Shown in pieces: positions 1 to 6,000 of a stretch of 6,000 bases of DNA. Each line of letters begins with the position of its first letter. Positions within the stretch are counted from its first letter, which is position 1. The notes beneath the pieces were generated by a model. That model made no database searches. It saw only the letters and a list, made by a program, of their open reading frames with translations, and had not been told where the DNA came from. The position numbers and the translations under genes are program-made. Source of the stretch: an uncultured Prevotella sp. (GTDB lineage: Bacteria; Bacteroidota; Bacteroidia; Bacteroidales; Bacteroidaceae); the NCBI GenBank assembly GCA_945614335.1, contig CALZAP010000105.1:1-6000 (forward strand), in the 5' to 3' direction.

Positions 1-2
1 CT

Positions 3-698
3 TCTAAACGTTATCCAGTCATCATGTACCAGTATGGAGGACCGGGCAGTCAGCAGGTCCTGAACTCTTGGGGTATAGGTGCTGCACGCCAGGGAGCCAT
101 CCTTGAGCAGTATATGGCACAGCAGGGATATGTGGTGGTTTGTGTAGACAACCGCGGTACAGGCGGACGAGGCGCTGAATTTGAGAAGTGTACATATCTC
201 CGTCTTGGAGAAAAAGAGTCGGCCGACCAAGTGGAGACTGCCATCTGGCTTGGAAGACAAAGCTATGTGGACAAAGACCGCATTGGAATGTGGGGATGGA
301 GCTACGGAGGATGGAACACGCTGATGAGCATGAGCGAGGGACGCCCAGTGTTCCGTGCCGGAGTGGCCGTGGCACCGCCTACATGCTGGCGATACTACGA
401 CTCCATATATACCGAACGCTATATGCGCACCCCGAAAGAGAATGCCTCTGGATATGATGAGGTCAACCCGATAGCGCGTGCTTCAAAGCTCCACGGCTCG
501 CTACTCATCTGTCATGGCATAGCCGACGATAACGTGCATTTCCAGAACTGCGCAGAATACTCAGAGGCTCTCGTTCAGGCTGACAAGGACTTTAAGGAAA
601 ACATATATGTAAACCGCAACCACGGCATAAGCGGTGGCAACACCCGCAACCATCTCTATAGGCAGATTATGAAGTGGTTTGATCAGGAGATGAAGTAA
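3..698 (+). CDS. S9 family peptidase, DPP-IV-like (3' part, 5' end outside window)
   Basis: This is the C-terminal alpha/beta-hydrolase domain of a prolyl oligopeptidase-family (S9, DPP-IV branch) serine peptidase; the family cleaves short peptides, typically after proline or alanine, and in Bacteroidetes is usually exported. The frame is open from base 3, and the first visible residues (SKRYPVIM) are already inside the domain, so the ATG at 24 is an internal Met and the N-terminal beta-propeller is lost off the left edge. Counting that Met as 1: YGGPGSQ at 4-10 carries the Tyr expected in the oxyanion hole; NRGTGGRG at 43-50; GWSYGG at 91-96 holds nucleophile Ser93 (bases 300-302); GIADDNVHF holds Asp168; NHGISGG holds His200 (bases 621-623). 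The catalytic triad is complete, and the protein ends soon after the His as the family does. The next gene starts 36 bases downstream, so co-transcription is likely. Exact substrate specificity is not visible. Confidence 0.93.
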   Translation, partial: SKRYPVIMYQYGGPGSQQVLNSWGIGAARQGAILEQYMAQQGYVVVCVDNRGTGGRGAEFEKCTYLRLGEKESADQVETAIWLGRQSYVDKDRIGMWGWSYGGWNTLMSMSEGRPVFRAGVAVAPPTCWRYYDSIYTERYMRTPKENASGYDEVNPIARASKLHGSLLICHGIADDNVHFQNCAEYSEALVQADKDFKENIYVNRNHGISGGNTRNHLYRQIMKWFDQEMK

Positions 699-734
699 TT
701 CACTTATTTATCAACTTATAAAAAAATTATTGAA

Positions 735-3053
735 ATGAAAAAAACAATTACTGTAATTGCCTGCGCAATGATGCTGTTGCCATTGGCCGCATCAGCCAAG
801 GTAAAGAAAAAAACTAAGGTGCAGCCACAGCCGGTACCAACGATTGAAATCGTGAAAAAGGTGAACGACAAGTGGCAGTCTACTAATTCACCCGAGGTGC
901 GCTCCTTCTGGGACGACGCAGCCTACTTTACGGGTAACATGGAAGCCTATAAGCTCACAGGATGCGCCCGCTATCTTGAGTTCAGCGACAAGTGGGCACG
1001 TCACAATCACTGGAGCGGAGCCACGGAAACAGACCATTCAAAGTGGCTCTACAAAAACTACGGCGAGTCGATGCAGCATGTGCTCTTCGGCGACTGGCAG
1101 ATTTGCTTCCAGACATATCTCGACATGTATGAGATGAACCCCGACCCATACAAAATAGCAAGGGCTAAGGAAGTGATGGGATACATGGTGAACTCAAAAG
1201 AAAACGACTATTGGTGGTGGGCTGACGCCATCTACATGGTAATGCCGGTGTTCACAAAGTTGTATAAGGCAACTGGCGACGTGAAATATCTCGACAAGCT
1301 CTACGACAACCTCCGCTATGCCGACGAACTGATGTTCGACGCAGAGGCAAAACTCTATTTCCGCGACGGACGATATGTGTATCCGAAACACAAGACCGAC
1401 CTTGGAAAGAAAGACTTCTGGGCTCGTGGCAACGGATGGGTGCTGGCAGGACTTGCAAAGGTGCTTGCCGACATGCCTGAATGTTACAAACACCGCGACT
1501 TCTTCCTCCAGCGCTATCTCCAGCTTGCTGAAGGTGTGGCATCATGCCAGCAGAAGGAAGGACACTGGACACGCTCTATGCTCGACCCCGAACAGGCTGA
1601 AGGTTATGAGACCAGCGGTACTGCATTCTTCGCCTACGGATTCTATTGGGGTATGAACCATGGACTGCTCGACCGTGAGAAATACCAGCCGGTGGCAGAC
1701 CTCGCATGGAAGTATCTCTCTGAGACAGCACTCCAGCCCGACGGCACTGTAGGATATGTGCAGCCTATCGGCGACCGCGCCATCAAGGGCCAGTTCCTTG
1801 GAGTTAAGAACGTTACCAACTTCGGCACTGGAGCTTTCCTGCTCGCAGCTTGTGAGCGCGTGCGTTTCGAGGATGCTACAGTGAATCCTGCAGACAACAA
1901 GGCATTCAAACTGGTGGTGAGCAACACTAACGACATCCAGCGACAGGAAGTGGTTGAGATTGACGCCAAAGAGGTGTTCTCTCGTCTCGGCATCCAGGGC
2001 GGACGCCAGTTTGTCGTGACCAACGCCCTCGGACAGCAAGTGCCTTACCAGCTCACCTACGACGGAAAACTGCTTGTCGAGGCTGCCGTACGTCCAAACG
2101 GAAAGACCGTGTTCACCATTGCCAAGGGTGAGCCTACTCTTTACCGCAACACTTGCTATGGACGTATGTATCCTGAACGTGTGGACGACATCGCATGGGA
2201 GAACGACCGTGCCGCTTACCGCTGCTATGGCCCTGCTCTCCAGAAGACTGGCGAACGTGCTTTCGGCAACGACGTGTGGTTGAAGAATACACCGGAGCTT
2301 GTGGTTGAACAGCGTTATTTTGTTGAAGACACCACAAAGCCAATCATCGCTGAACTGAAGAAGAAAGATCCCGCAAAGGCAAAGGCTCTTGAGATGAAGA
2401 CAAGCTACCATATCGACCATGGTAACGGACTCGACTGCTACAAGGTTGGACCTACACTCGGATGTGGAGCCCCTGCCATAATCGAAGGCGACGACATCGT
2501 ATATCCATATTGTTACACATCATACGAACTGCTCGACAATGGCCCGCTGCGCTTTACCGTTCGCCTTGACTATGGCGAGACAACACTGAAGAATGGCGAC
2601 AAGGCTGTAGAACATCGTGTGCTGAGTCTCGACAAGGGACGTCACCTCAACCGCATGACCGTAAGCTATAGCGGTATCACACAGCCTGTTGACGTATGCT
2701 CTGGTGTGGTAATCCATAGCGAGGACACAGAAAGCGTTATGCTCGACAGCCATGCAGTGCTCTACGCCGATCCTACCGACAATCCTCAGGGTCAGAATTT
2801 CCAAATTTATGTTGGAGCCTTGTTCCCCGGCGATGGCATCACCACATGCAAGAAGATGTTTTCCCAGCCAATGAATGGTGCTGCCGGACATGCCCTTGGA
2901 GTGAAGAAGGGACTGAAAGCCGACGAGCCGTTCACCTACTACTTTGGTTCTGCATGGAGCAAGTACGATTGCCGCAACATGCTTGAGTGGACAGCTCGTA
3001 TGGGTGTGGAGAGCGAATGTATCACTAATCCATTGAAGGTTACGGTAGAGTAA
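735..3053 (+). CDS. Secreted GH88/GH105 unsaturated uronyl hydrolase fused to DUF4861 domain
   Basis: The 772-residue product has two domains. Residues 1-21 form a Sec signal peptide (MKK, hydrophobic core, AxA cut site near Ala21), followed by a Lys-rich stretch, so it is probably periplasmic. Residues about 40-380 match the GH88/GH105 (alpha/alpha)6 barrel: ADAIYM with Asp164, which I align with the catalytic Asp of Bacillus YteR; WARGNGWVLAGLAKVL at 229-244; ETSGTAFFAYG at 292-302. Such enzymes hydrate and release the unsaturated uronic acid left on oligosaccharide ends by polysaccharide lyases. Residues about 385-772 look like DUF4861: YPERVDDIAWENDR at 479-492, YHIDHGNGLDCYKVGP at 558-573 and YYFGSAWSKYD near 735-745. 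DUF4861 has no role I can name with confidence. The start is supported by the signal peptide and an A-rich leader (aaaaaaattattgaa); no Shine-Dalgarno is seen. Rhamnogalacturonan-type or arabinogalactan-type oligosaccharides are plausible substrates, by inference only. Confidence 0.9.
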   Translation: MKKTITVIACAMMLLPLAASAKVKKKTKVQPQPVPTIEIVKKVNDKWQSTNSPEVRSFWDDAAYFTGNMEAYKLTGCARYLEFSDKWARHNHWSGATETDHSKWLYKNYGESMQHVLFGDWQICFQTYLDMYEMNPDPYKIARAKEVMGYMVNSKENDYWWWADAIYMVMPVFTKLYKATGDVKYLDKLYDNLRYADELMFDAEAKLYFRDGRYVYPKHKTDLGKKDFWARGNGWVLAGLAKVLADMPECYKHRDFFLQRYLQLAEGVASCQQKEGHWTRSMLDPEQAEGYETSGTAFFAYGFYWGMNHGLLDREKYQPVADLAWKYLSETALQPDGTVGYVQPIGDRAIKGQFLGVKNVTNFGTGAFLLAACERVRFEDATVNPADNKAFKLVVSNTNDIQRQEVVEIDAKEVFSRLGIQGGRQFVVTNALGQQVPYQLTYDGKLLVEAAVRPNGKTVFTIAKGEPTLYRNTCYGRMYPERVDDIAWENDRAAYRCYGPALQKTGERAFGNDVWLKNTPELVVEQRYFVEDTTKPIIAELKKKDPAKAKALEMKTSYHIDHGNGLDCYKVGPTLGCGAPAIIEGDDIVYPYCYTSYELLDNGPLRFTVRLDYGETTLKNGDKAVEHRVLSLDKGRHLNRMTVSYSGITQPVDVCSGVVIHSEDTESVMLDSHAVLYADPTDNPQGQNFQIYVGALFPGDGITTCKKMFSQPMNGAAGHALGVKKGLKADEPFTYYFGSAWSKYDCRNMLEWTARMGVESECITNPLKVTVE

Positions 3054-3077
3054 CAATAACAAAAAGTAGTATACATT

Positions 3078-3383
3078 ATGGTTAAACACATTATTCTCTG
3101 GACATTGAATCCAGAATTATCGGCCGAAGAGAAGGCTGTTGTTAAGAAAGGTATAAAAGAAGGTCTTGAAGGACTTCTTGGTAAGGTGCCTGGTCTTGTG
3201 GATGTAAAGGTCAACGTCGACGGTCGTTTGGATTCATCCAACTGCGATGTCATGTTAGACAGTACACTTGAGAGCGCCGAGGCACTGAAGGCTTATGCTG
3301 TTCATCCTGCACACGTGGCAGTGGCCGACAGTAAAGTGCGTCCTTATACAGTACAGCGCACTTGTCTTGACTTTGAGGCGTGA
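3078..3383 (+). CDS. Dabb family protein (stress-responsive alpha/beta barrel)
   Basis: This 101-residue protein fits the Dabb family (dimeric alpha/beta barrel) over its full length. It opens with MVKHIILWTLNPELSAEEK, matching the family's typical M-V/I-K-H-I start, has the middle strand GLVDVKVNVD (residues about 39-48), and ends with YAVHPAHVAVADSKVRP (about 73-89), where the conserved HP-x-H segment lies. No signal peptide is present, so it should be cytoplasmic. Family members include plant stress proteins and a plant polyketide cyclase; the bacterial ones mostly lack a known reaction. It starts 24 bases after the GH105 gene behind an A-rich spacer and is probably the last gene of that transcript. 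An inverted repeat begins 5 bases after its stop. A role in handling a sugar-derived or reactive metabolite is possible but is only a guess from position. Confidence 0.9.
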   Translation: MVKHIILWTLNPELSAEEKAVVKKGIKEGLEGLLGKVPGLVDVKVNVDGRLDSSNCDVMLDSTLESAEALKAYAVHPAHVAVADSKVRPYTVQRTCLDFEA

Positions 3384-3387
3384 TTTT

Positions 3388-3498
3388 AAAGAGGAGTGAG
3401 GAGTGTGGAGAGAGGAGTGAGAATACTTAGCGAAGCCCGAAGTTCATTGAGGCTCAGTTCATATCTCACTCCTCTCTCCACACTCCTCTCTCCTCTTT
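3388..3498. repeat. Large inverted repeat, 35-bp arms, 41-base loop, between convergent genes
   Basis: The left arm (3388-3422) and the reverse complement of the right arm (3464-3498) agree at 34 of 35 positions; the one mismatch is 3397 against 3489. One strand of each arm is almost pure purine (A and G with a few T). The 41-base loop (3423-3463) holds a direct repeat AGTTCAT (3441-3447 and 3456-3462) and a small palindrome TGAG-G-CTCA (3448-3456). The element begins 5 bases after the Dabb stop codon, and its right end shares one base with the stop codon of the PP2C-like gene, so it fills the intergenic gap. No transposase gene or clear target-site duplication is visible. It could be a terminator, a MITE or REP-like dispersed element, or both. 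Confidence 0.93.
3391..3421 (+). repeat. Heptamer tandem repeat (GAGGAGT)n in left arm
   Basis: The left arm of the inverted repeat is built of 7-base units in exact register: GAGGAGT, GAGGAGT, the variant GTGGAGA, GAGGAGT, then a partial GAG. The right arm carries the same series in reverse complement, with the same variant unit at the matching place and one further base change in the outermost unit. The shared variant means that the two arms are copies of one another rather than independent repeat expansions. Confidence 0.85.
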
Positions 3499-4307
3499 TA
3501 CACCTTAAACCTTATATATGCCCTGTCGTCGAAGGAGTTAAATTCTTTTTTGAATGCTTTGGTGGCTTTGAAAGTGTCTATATTCAAAGGGTCTCGCTCG
3601 CGTTGTTCGGCCAGCGCGCGCTCCGATTCCTCCAAAGAAGGATGGAGGAAGGGATAGCCGTCGGAGGCGAGCACTATAGTCCATTTGCTAAAGTCGAGGG
3701 GAATGACACGCACTTTCTGCCTTGGAATAGGGAAGCCGTCAATTACCGAATACGTCACGTTTTGGTTTCTCATCTCTTCAATCAATAGTGGCAGTATCGC
3801 CTCGCGTGCCATGTCATGGTTAAGCAGGCTTTCCACCGTCTCCCGTCCTTCGTCTATTAGTCGTCTTGCTTCCATTGCACGTTTTTCAGCCATTACGGCT
3901 TCCGATGGTTTCGGATTGTCGAAATAGTTGTCGCCTATAAGACATTGGCAGTCGCCAATCATCCATATCTCACGCCTTAGGCGGCTGTATACTATACATG
4001 AAGCGGTGAGGCGTTCCTCGGGATGGTTGGCGTAGAGTTCTCGGTGTCGTCGGCCATATTTGCTTGCAATGGCAGCGGTCACACCCTTGCAAAACTCAGC
4101 CGAGGTAGTTTTCGCTGGCATTCGTCTTATGTATTTTGCCACTGTCTTTGCCGCGCATCGTCCGTTAGACAACCACCATCTCACCCTTCTCTTTGTCTTG
4201 CTCGTACTTCCGTCTATCACGGCGATGAAGTCATCGGTCGTTACGATAAGGTCTTCGCTTTTGCCCTTTGGGTCTTTCCCTATTGTCTGTTGTTCTATTA
4301 TTTCCAT
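3498..4307 (-). CDS. PP2C-like serine/threonine phosphatase domain protein
   Basis: The 269-residue product shows the metal-binding pattern of the PP2C family, whose members remove phosphate from Ser/Thr in a metal-dependent way. Visible motifs: GKSEDLIV at 15-22 (like the family's first K-x-x-E/N-D motif), FIAVIDGSTS at 27-36 with Asp32-Gly33, MIGDCQ at 116-121 with Asp119, IVLASDGYPF at 211-220 with Asp216, and a terminal FDDRAYIRF with Asp260-Asp261. A charged, probably helical insert (about 133-190) lies between the GD and SDG motifs. There is no signal peptide or membrane segment, so it is probably cytoplasmic. The ATG at 4307 is chosen over one at 4400 because the family match begins right after it and an A-rich leader precedes it. 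It overlaps the end of the upstream YgiQ gene by 77 bases in another frame, suggesting coupled expression. It is divergent: activity and partner are not known from the sequence. Confidence 0.78.
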   Translation of the reverse strand: MEIIEQQTIGKDPKGKSEDLIVTTDDFIAVIDGSTSKTKRRVRWWLSNGRCAAKTVAKYIRRMPAKTTSAEFCKGVTAAIASKYGRRHRELYANHPEERLTASCIVYSRLRREIWMIGDCQCLIGDNYFDNPKPSEAVMAEKRAMEARRLIDEGRETVESLLNHDMAREAILPLLIEEMRNQNVTYSVIDGFPIPRQKVRVIPLDFSKWTIVLASDGYPFLHPSLEESERALAEQRERDPLNIDTFKATKAFKKEFNSFDDRAYIRFKV

Positions 4308-6000
4308 TCTTGTTTTTTGTTTGTTGGCTTTTGTGCCTTGTCGTGTCAAGAGCAGTTCGCTGTGGCGTGTTGTTCCATAGCTTTGCGATGAGGTCTGCAC
4401 GTCCTATTGCCCTCAGCGAGCGTTCAATGTCGCGACGCATCTCTGGCTTGTACCAGAAGAAGTACTGTCGTTGGCGAAGTTTTTCTTCTTGGGTCTTGGC
4501 ACTGAATACCGGTTCGAGCGTGTATGGGTCATATCCCGTATACCAAGCCTCAGTGCTGATGGTCATTGGGGTAGGGGTGAAGTCCTGCACCTGTTCGAGA
4601 TGGAAGTCGAGGCCTTTTGTTATCACGGCCAGTTCCGCCATGTCCTCTTCGCGGCATCCAGGGTGGCTGGATATGAAGTATGGTATGATTTGCTGTCTCA
4701 GTCCGCATTCTGTGTTTATTCTGTCAAACAAGCGCTTGAAGTCGCGGAACTGCTGGAACGGCGGCTTTCTCATCAGTCTCAACACGTTGTCCGCCACATG
4801 TTCTGGCGCCACTTTCAGTCGTCCGCTTACGTGCCGCTCTATCAGTTCGCGGGTATATTCAGCCGCGGCGCGGTTGGCGTTTTCGTCTTTCGACCTGTGA
4901 AGTAGCAAGTCGTAGCGCACACCGCTTCCTATATAGCTTCTTTTGATGCCAGGCAGGGCGTCCACCGAGCGGTAGATGTCGATGAGCTTTGTATGGTCGG
5001 TATTGAGGTTTGGACATATTTGAGGGTTGATGCAGCTTGGTCTTGCGCATTTCTCGCATGCCTTTTTGTTTCGTCCGCCCATGCCATACATGTTAGCCGA
5101 TGGCCCGCCGAGGTCAGACAGGTTACCTTTGAAGTCAGGCATTTCCATCACCTGTCTCACTTCTTTCAGTATGCTTTCCTTCGATCGGCATGTGATGAAT
5201 TTTCCCTGGTGGGCTGAAATGGTGCAGAAGGCGCATCCTCCGAAGCATCCACGATGAATGTTCACCGAGAATTTTATCATCTCGTAAGCCGGTATTCTCT
5301 TGCCTTTGTATTTTGGATGAGGCAGTCGGGTGTAGGGCAGGTCAAAGGAGGCGTCGAGTTCTTCTGTGGTCATGGGAGGGTAGGGTGGATTCACCACTAC
5401 GGTTTTCCGTCCCACGTCCTGCAGCAGTCTCGATGCGTGCATCTTGTTCGACTCCTCTTCTATGTGCCTGTAGTTTTCTGCTTCTGCCCTTTTGTCTTTC
5501 ATGCACGTCTCGTGGCTGTTGAGCACAATGTCTGTTGTGCCCACAGCAGCCGGCACGTCATTTCTGTCGGCAAGATATACGGTTTGCGGAATGTCGGTGA
5601 TGTCTCCAATGGCATATCCCTCGTCGAGTCTTCTGCAAAGTTCCATTGTTGGTTTCTCGCCCATACCGTATATTATCATGTCGGCATGGCTGTCGCAGAG
5701 AATGCATGGGCGCAGTCGGTCTTGCCAGTAGTCGTAGTGTGTGAGCCGACGCATGGAAGCCTCTATCCCGCCCAGCACCACAGGCACTTCGGGATATAGC
5801 TGTTTGAGAATCTGTGTGTAGACGATGGTGGGATATTCCGGTCGCATGTCGTGCCTTCCGTCCGGGCTGTAAGCGTCTTCCGATCTTAGGCGTCTGTTGG
5901 CGGTGTATTTGTTCACCATAGAGTCCATGCAGCCAGGTGCCACGCCGAAAAACAGTCTTGGCTTTCCTAACTTTTTGAAGTCGCGGAAGTCGCCGTGCCA
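4231..6000 (-). CDS. ygiQ: YgiQ family (UPF0313) radical SAM protein, N-terminus outside window
   Basis: The frame is open from the window edge (first visible residues WHGDFRDFKKLGKPRLFFGV), giving 589 residues; the GTG at 5943 is internal. By comparison with E. coli YgiQ as I remember it, roughly 70 N-terminal residues are missing. Family signatures, counted from the first visible residue: CMDSMVNKYTANRR near 24-37, VVLGGIEASMRRLTHYDYW near 74-92, and the radical SAM motif CFGGCAFC at 252-259 (CxxxCxxC, bases 5224-5247), which should bind a [4Fe-4S] cluster and S-adenosylmethionine. DLGGPSANMYGMGG follows, then a second Cys group C-x2-C-x4-C-x5-C at 315-329, then GVRYDL, LKVAPEH and PYFISSHPGC. 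The last 40 or so residues are a basic, N/Q/R-rich tail with no visible fold. The reaction catalysed by YgiQ is unknown to me. Its 3' end overlaps the start of the PP2C-like gene. Confidence 0.95.
   Translation of the reverse strand, partial: WHGDFRDFKKLGKPRLFFGVAPGCMDSMVNKYTANRRLRSEDAYSPDGRHDMRPEYPTIVYTQILKQLYPEVPVVLGGIEASMRRLTHYDYWQDRLRPCILCDSHADMIIYGMGEKPTMELCRRLDEGYAIGDITDIPQTVYLADRNDVPAAVGTTDIVLNSHETCMKDKRAEAENYRHIEEESNKMHASRLLQDVGRKTVVVNPPYPPMTTEELDASFDLPYTRLPHPKYKGKRIPAYEMIKFSVNIHRGCFGGCAFCTISAHQGKFITCRSKESILKEVRQVMEMPDFKGNLSDLGGPSANMYGMGGRNKKACEKCARPSCINPQICPNLNTDHTKLIDIYRSVDALPGIKRSYIGSGVRYDLLLHRSKDENANRAAAEYTRELIERHVSGRLKVAPEHVADNVLRLMRKPPFQQFRDFKRLFDRINTECGLRQQIIPYFISSHPGCREEDMAELAVITKGLDFHLEQVQDFTPTPMTISTEAWYTGYDPYTLEPVFSAKTQEEKLRQRQYFFWYKPEMRRDIERSLRAIGRADLIAKLWNNTPQRTALDTTRHKSQQTKNKNGNNRTTDNRERPKGQKRRPYRNDR
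4308..4325 (-). promoter_or_regulatory. A-rich translation initiation region of the PP2C-like gene
   Basis: The 18 bases before the ATG at 4307 read aacaaacaaaaaacaaga on the - strand, 14 of them A, with no Shine-Dalgarno sequence. A-rich leaders of this kind are usual in Bacteroidetes, and this one supports 4307 as the start. The same bases lie inside the upstream gene and encode part of its QTKNKN tail. Confidence 0.55.

Larger units (their letters stand above)
3388..3500. terminator. Possible bidirectional terminator for convergent genes
   Basis: The inverted repeat would fold into a stem in transcripts from either side, and each arm ends in a short run (AAAG... / ...CTTTT) that places U residues at the 3' foot of the stem in both directions. 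It sits exactly where the Dabb and PP2C-like transcripts should end. The stem is much longer and the loop larger than in an ordinary intrinsic terminator, and the U-runs are only 3-4 bases, so termination is an inference from position and fold. Confidence 0.45.

Noticed and set aside
24..698. ATG at base 24 as the true start of the peptidase
   Set aside because: The frame is open to the window edge and the residues before it continue the S9 domain; it is an internal Met.
735..770. Lipoprotein signal (VIAC, Cys10) in the GH105-DUF4861 protein
   Set aside because: The Cys comes too early, in the middle of the hydrophobic core; a signal peptidase I site after ASA at residues 19-21 fits better.
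1542..2420. 292-residue open frame on the - strand inside the GH105-DUF4861 gene
   Set aside because: It lies wholly antisense to a well-supported gene, shows no recognisable motif, and is explained by the codon bias of the true frame.
3388..3498. CRISPR array or phage attachment site
   Set aside because: There is no repeat-spacer pattern, no integrase and no tRNA end; the structure is a single inverted repeat.
3396..3788. 130-residue + strand frame starting in the inverted repeat
   Set aside because: It is translated repeat sequence followed by the antisense of the PP2C-like gene; no family features or start signal.
3498..4400. A longer 300-residue form of the PP2C-like protein starting at 4400
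   Set aside because: The extra 31 residues have no family match, would lengthen the overlap with YgiQ to 170 bases, and the ATG at 4307 has the A-rich leader.
4268..4900. 210-residue + strand open frame with a hydrophobic, signal-like start
   Set aside because: The hydrophobic start is the antisense of the K/N/Q-rich YgiQ tail and the A-rich leader; the rest is antisense to YgiQ.
5254..5799. 181-residue + strand open frame
   Set aside because: Antisense to strongly conserved YgiQ coding sequence, with no motif of its own.

Overview
The window most likely comes from a Bacteroidales bacterium (Bacteroides/Prevotella type). This is inferred from a secreted GH105-DUF4861 enzyme, a DPP-IV-like S9 peptidase, a Dabb protein and a YgiQ radical SAM protein lying together, from A-rich stretches rather than Shine-Dalgarno sequences before the start codons, and from a balanced base composition. 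The genus cannot be fixed from the sequence alone.

Layout. On the + strand, three genes read left to right with short gaps of 36 and 24 bases: the 3' end of an S9 prolyl oligopeptidase/DPP-IV-type peptidase (3-698), a secreted two-domain protein with an N-terminal GH88/GH105 unsaturated-uronyl hydrolase and a C-terminal DUF4861 domain (735-3053), and a small Dabb protein (3078-3383). The spacing suggests one transcript. On the - strand, two genes converge on this set: a YgiQ/UPF0313 radical SAM protein whose 5' end lies outside the window (4231-6000), and downstream of it a PP2C-like phosphatase (3498-4307) that starts inside the end of the YgiQ gene. Between the two convergent groups lies a 35-bp near-perfect inverted repeat with a 41-base loop (3388-3498). 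Its arms are built from 7-base GAGGAGT units, and it fills almost the whole gap.

Function. The peptidase and GH105 enzyme are probably envelope or periplasmic degradative enzymes, one for oligopeptides and one for lyase-generated oligosaccharides. No SusC/SusD, lyase or regulator is visible, so a polysaccharide utilization locus cannot be claimed from this window. The two - strand genes look like housekeeping or signalling genes unrelated to the + strand set.

No RNA gene, CRISPR array, transposase or defence system was seen. The parts most worth a second look are the heptamer-built inverted repeat, the 77-base out-of-frame overlap of the YgiQ and PP2C genes, and the GH105-DUF4861 fusion.
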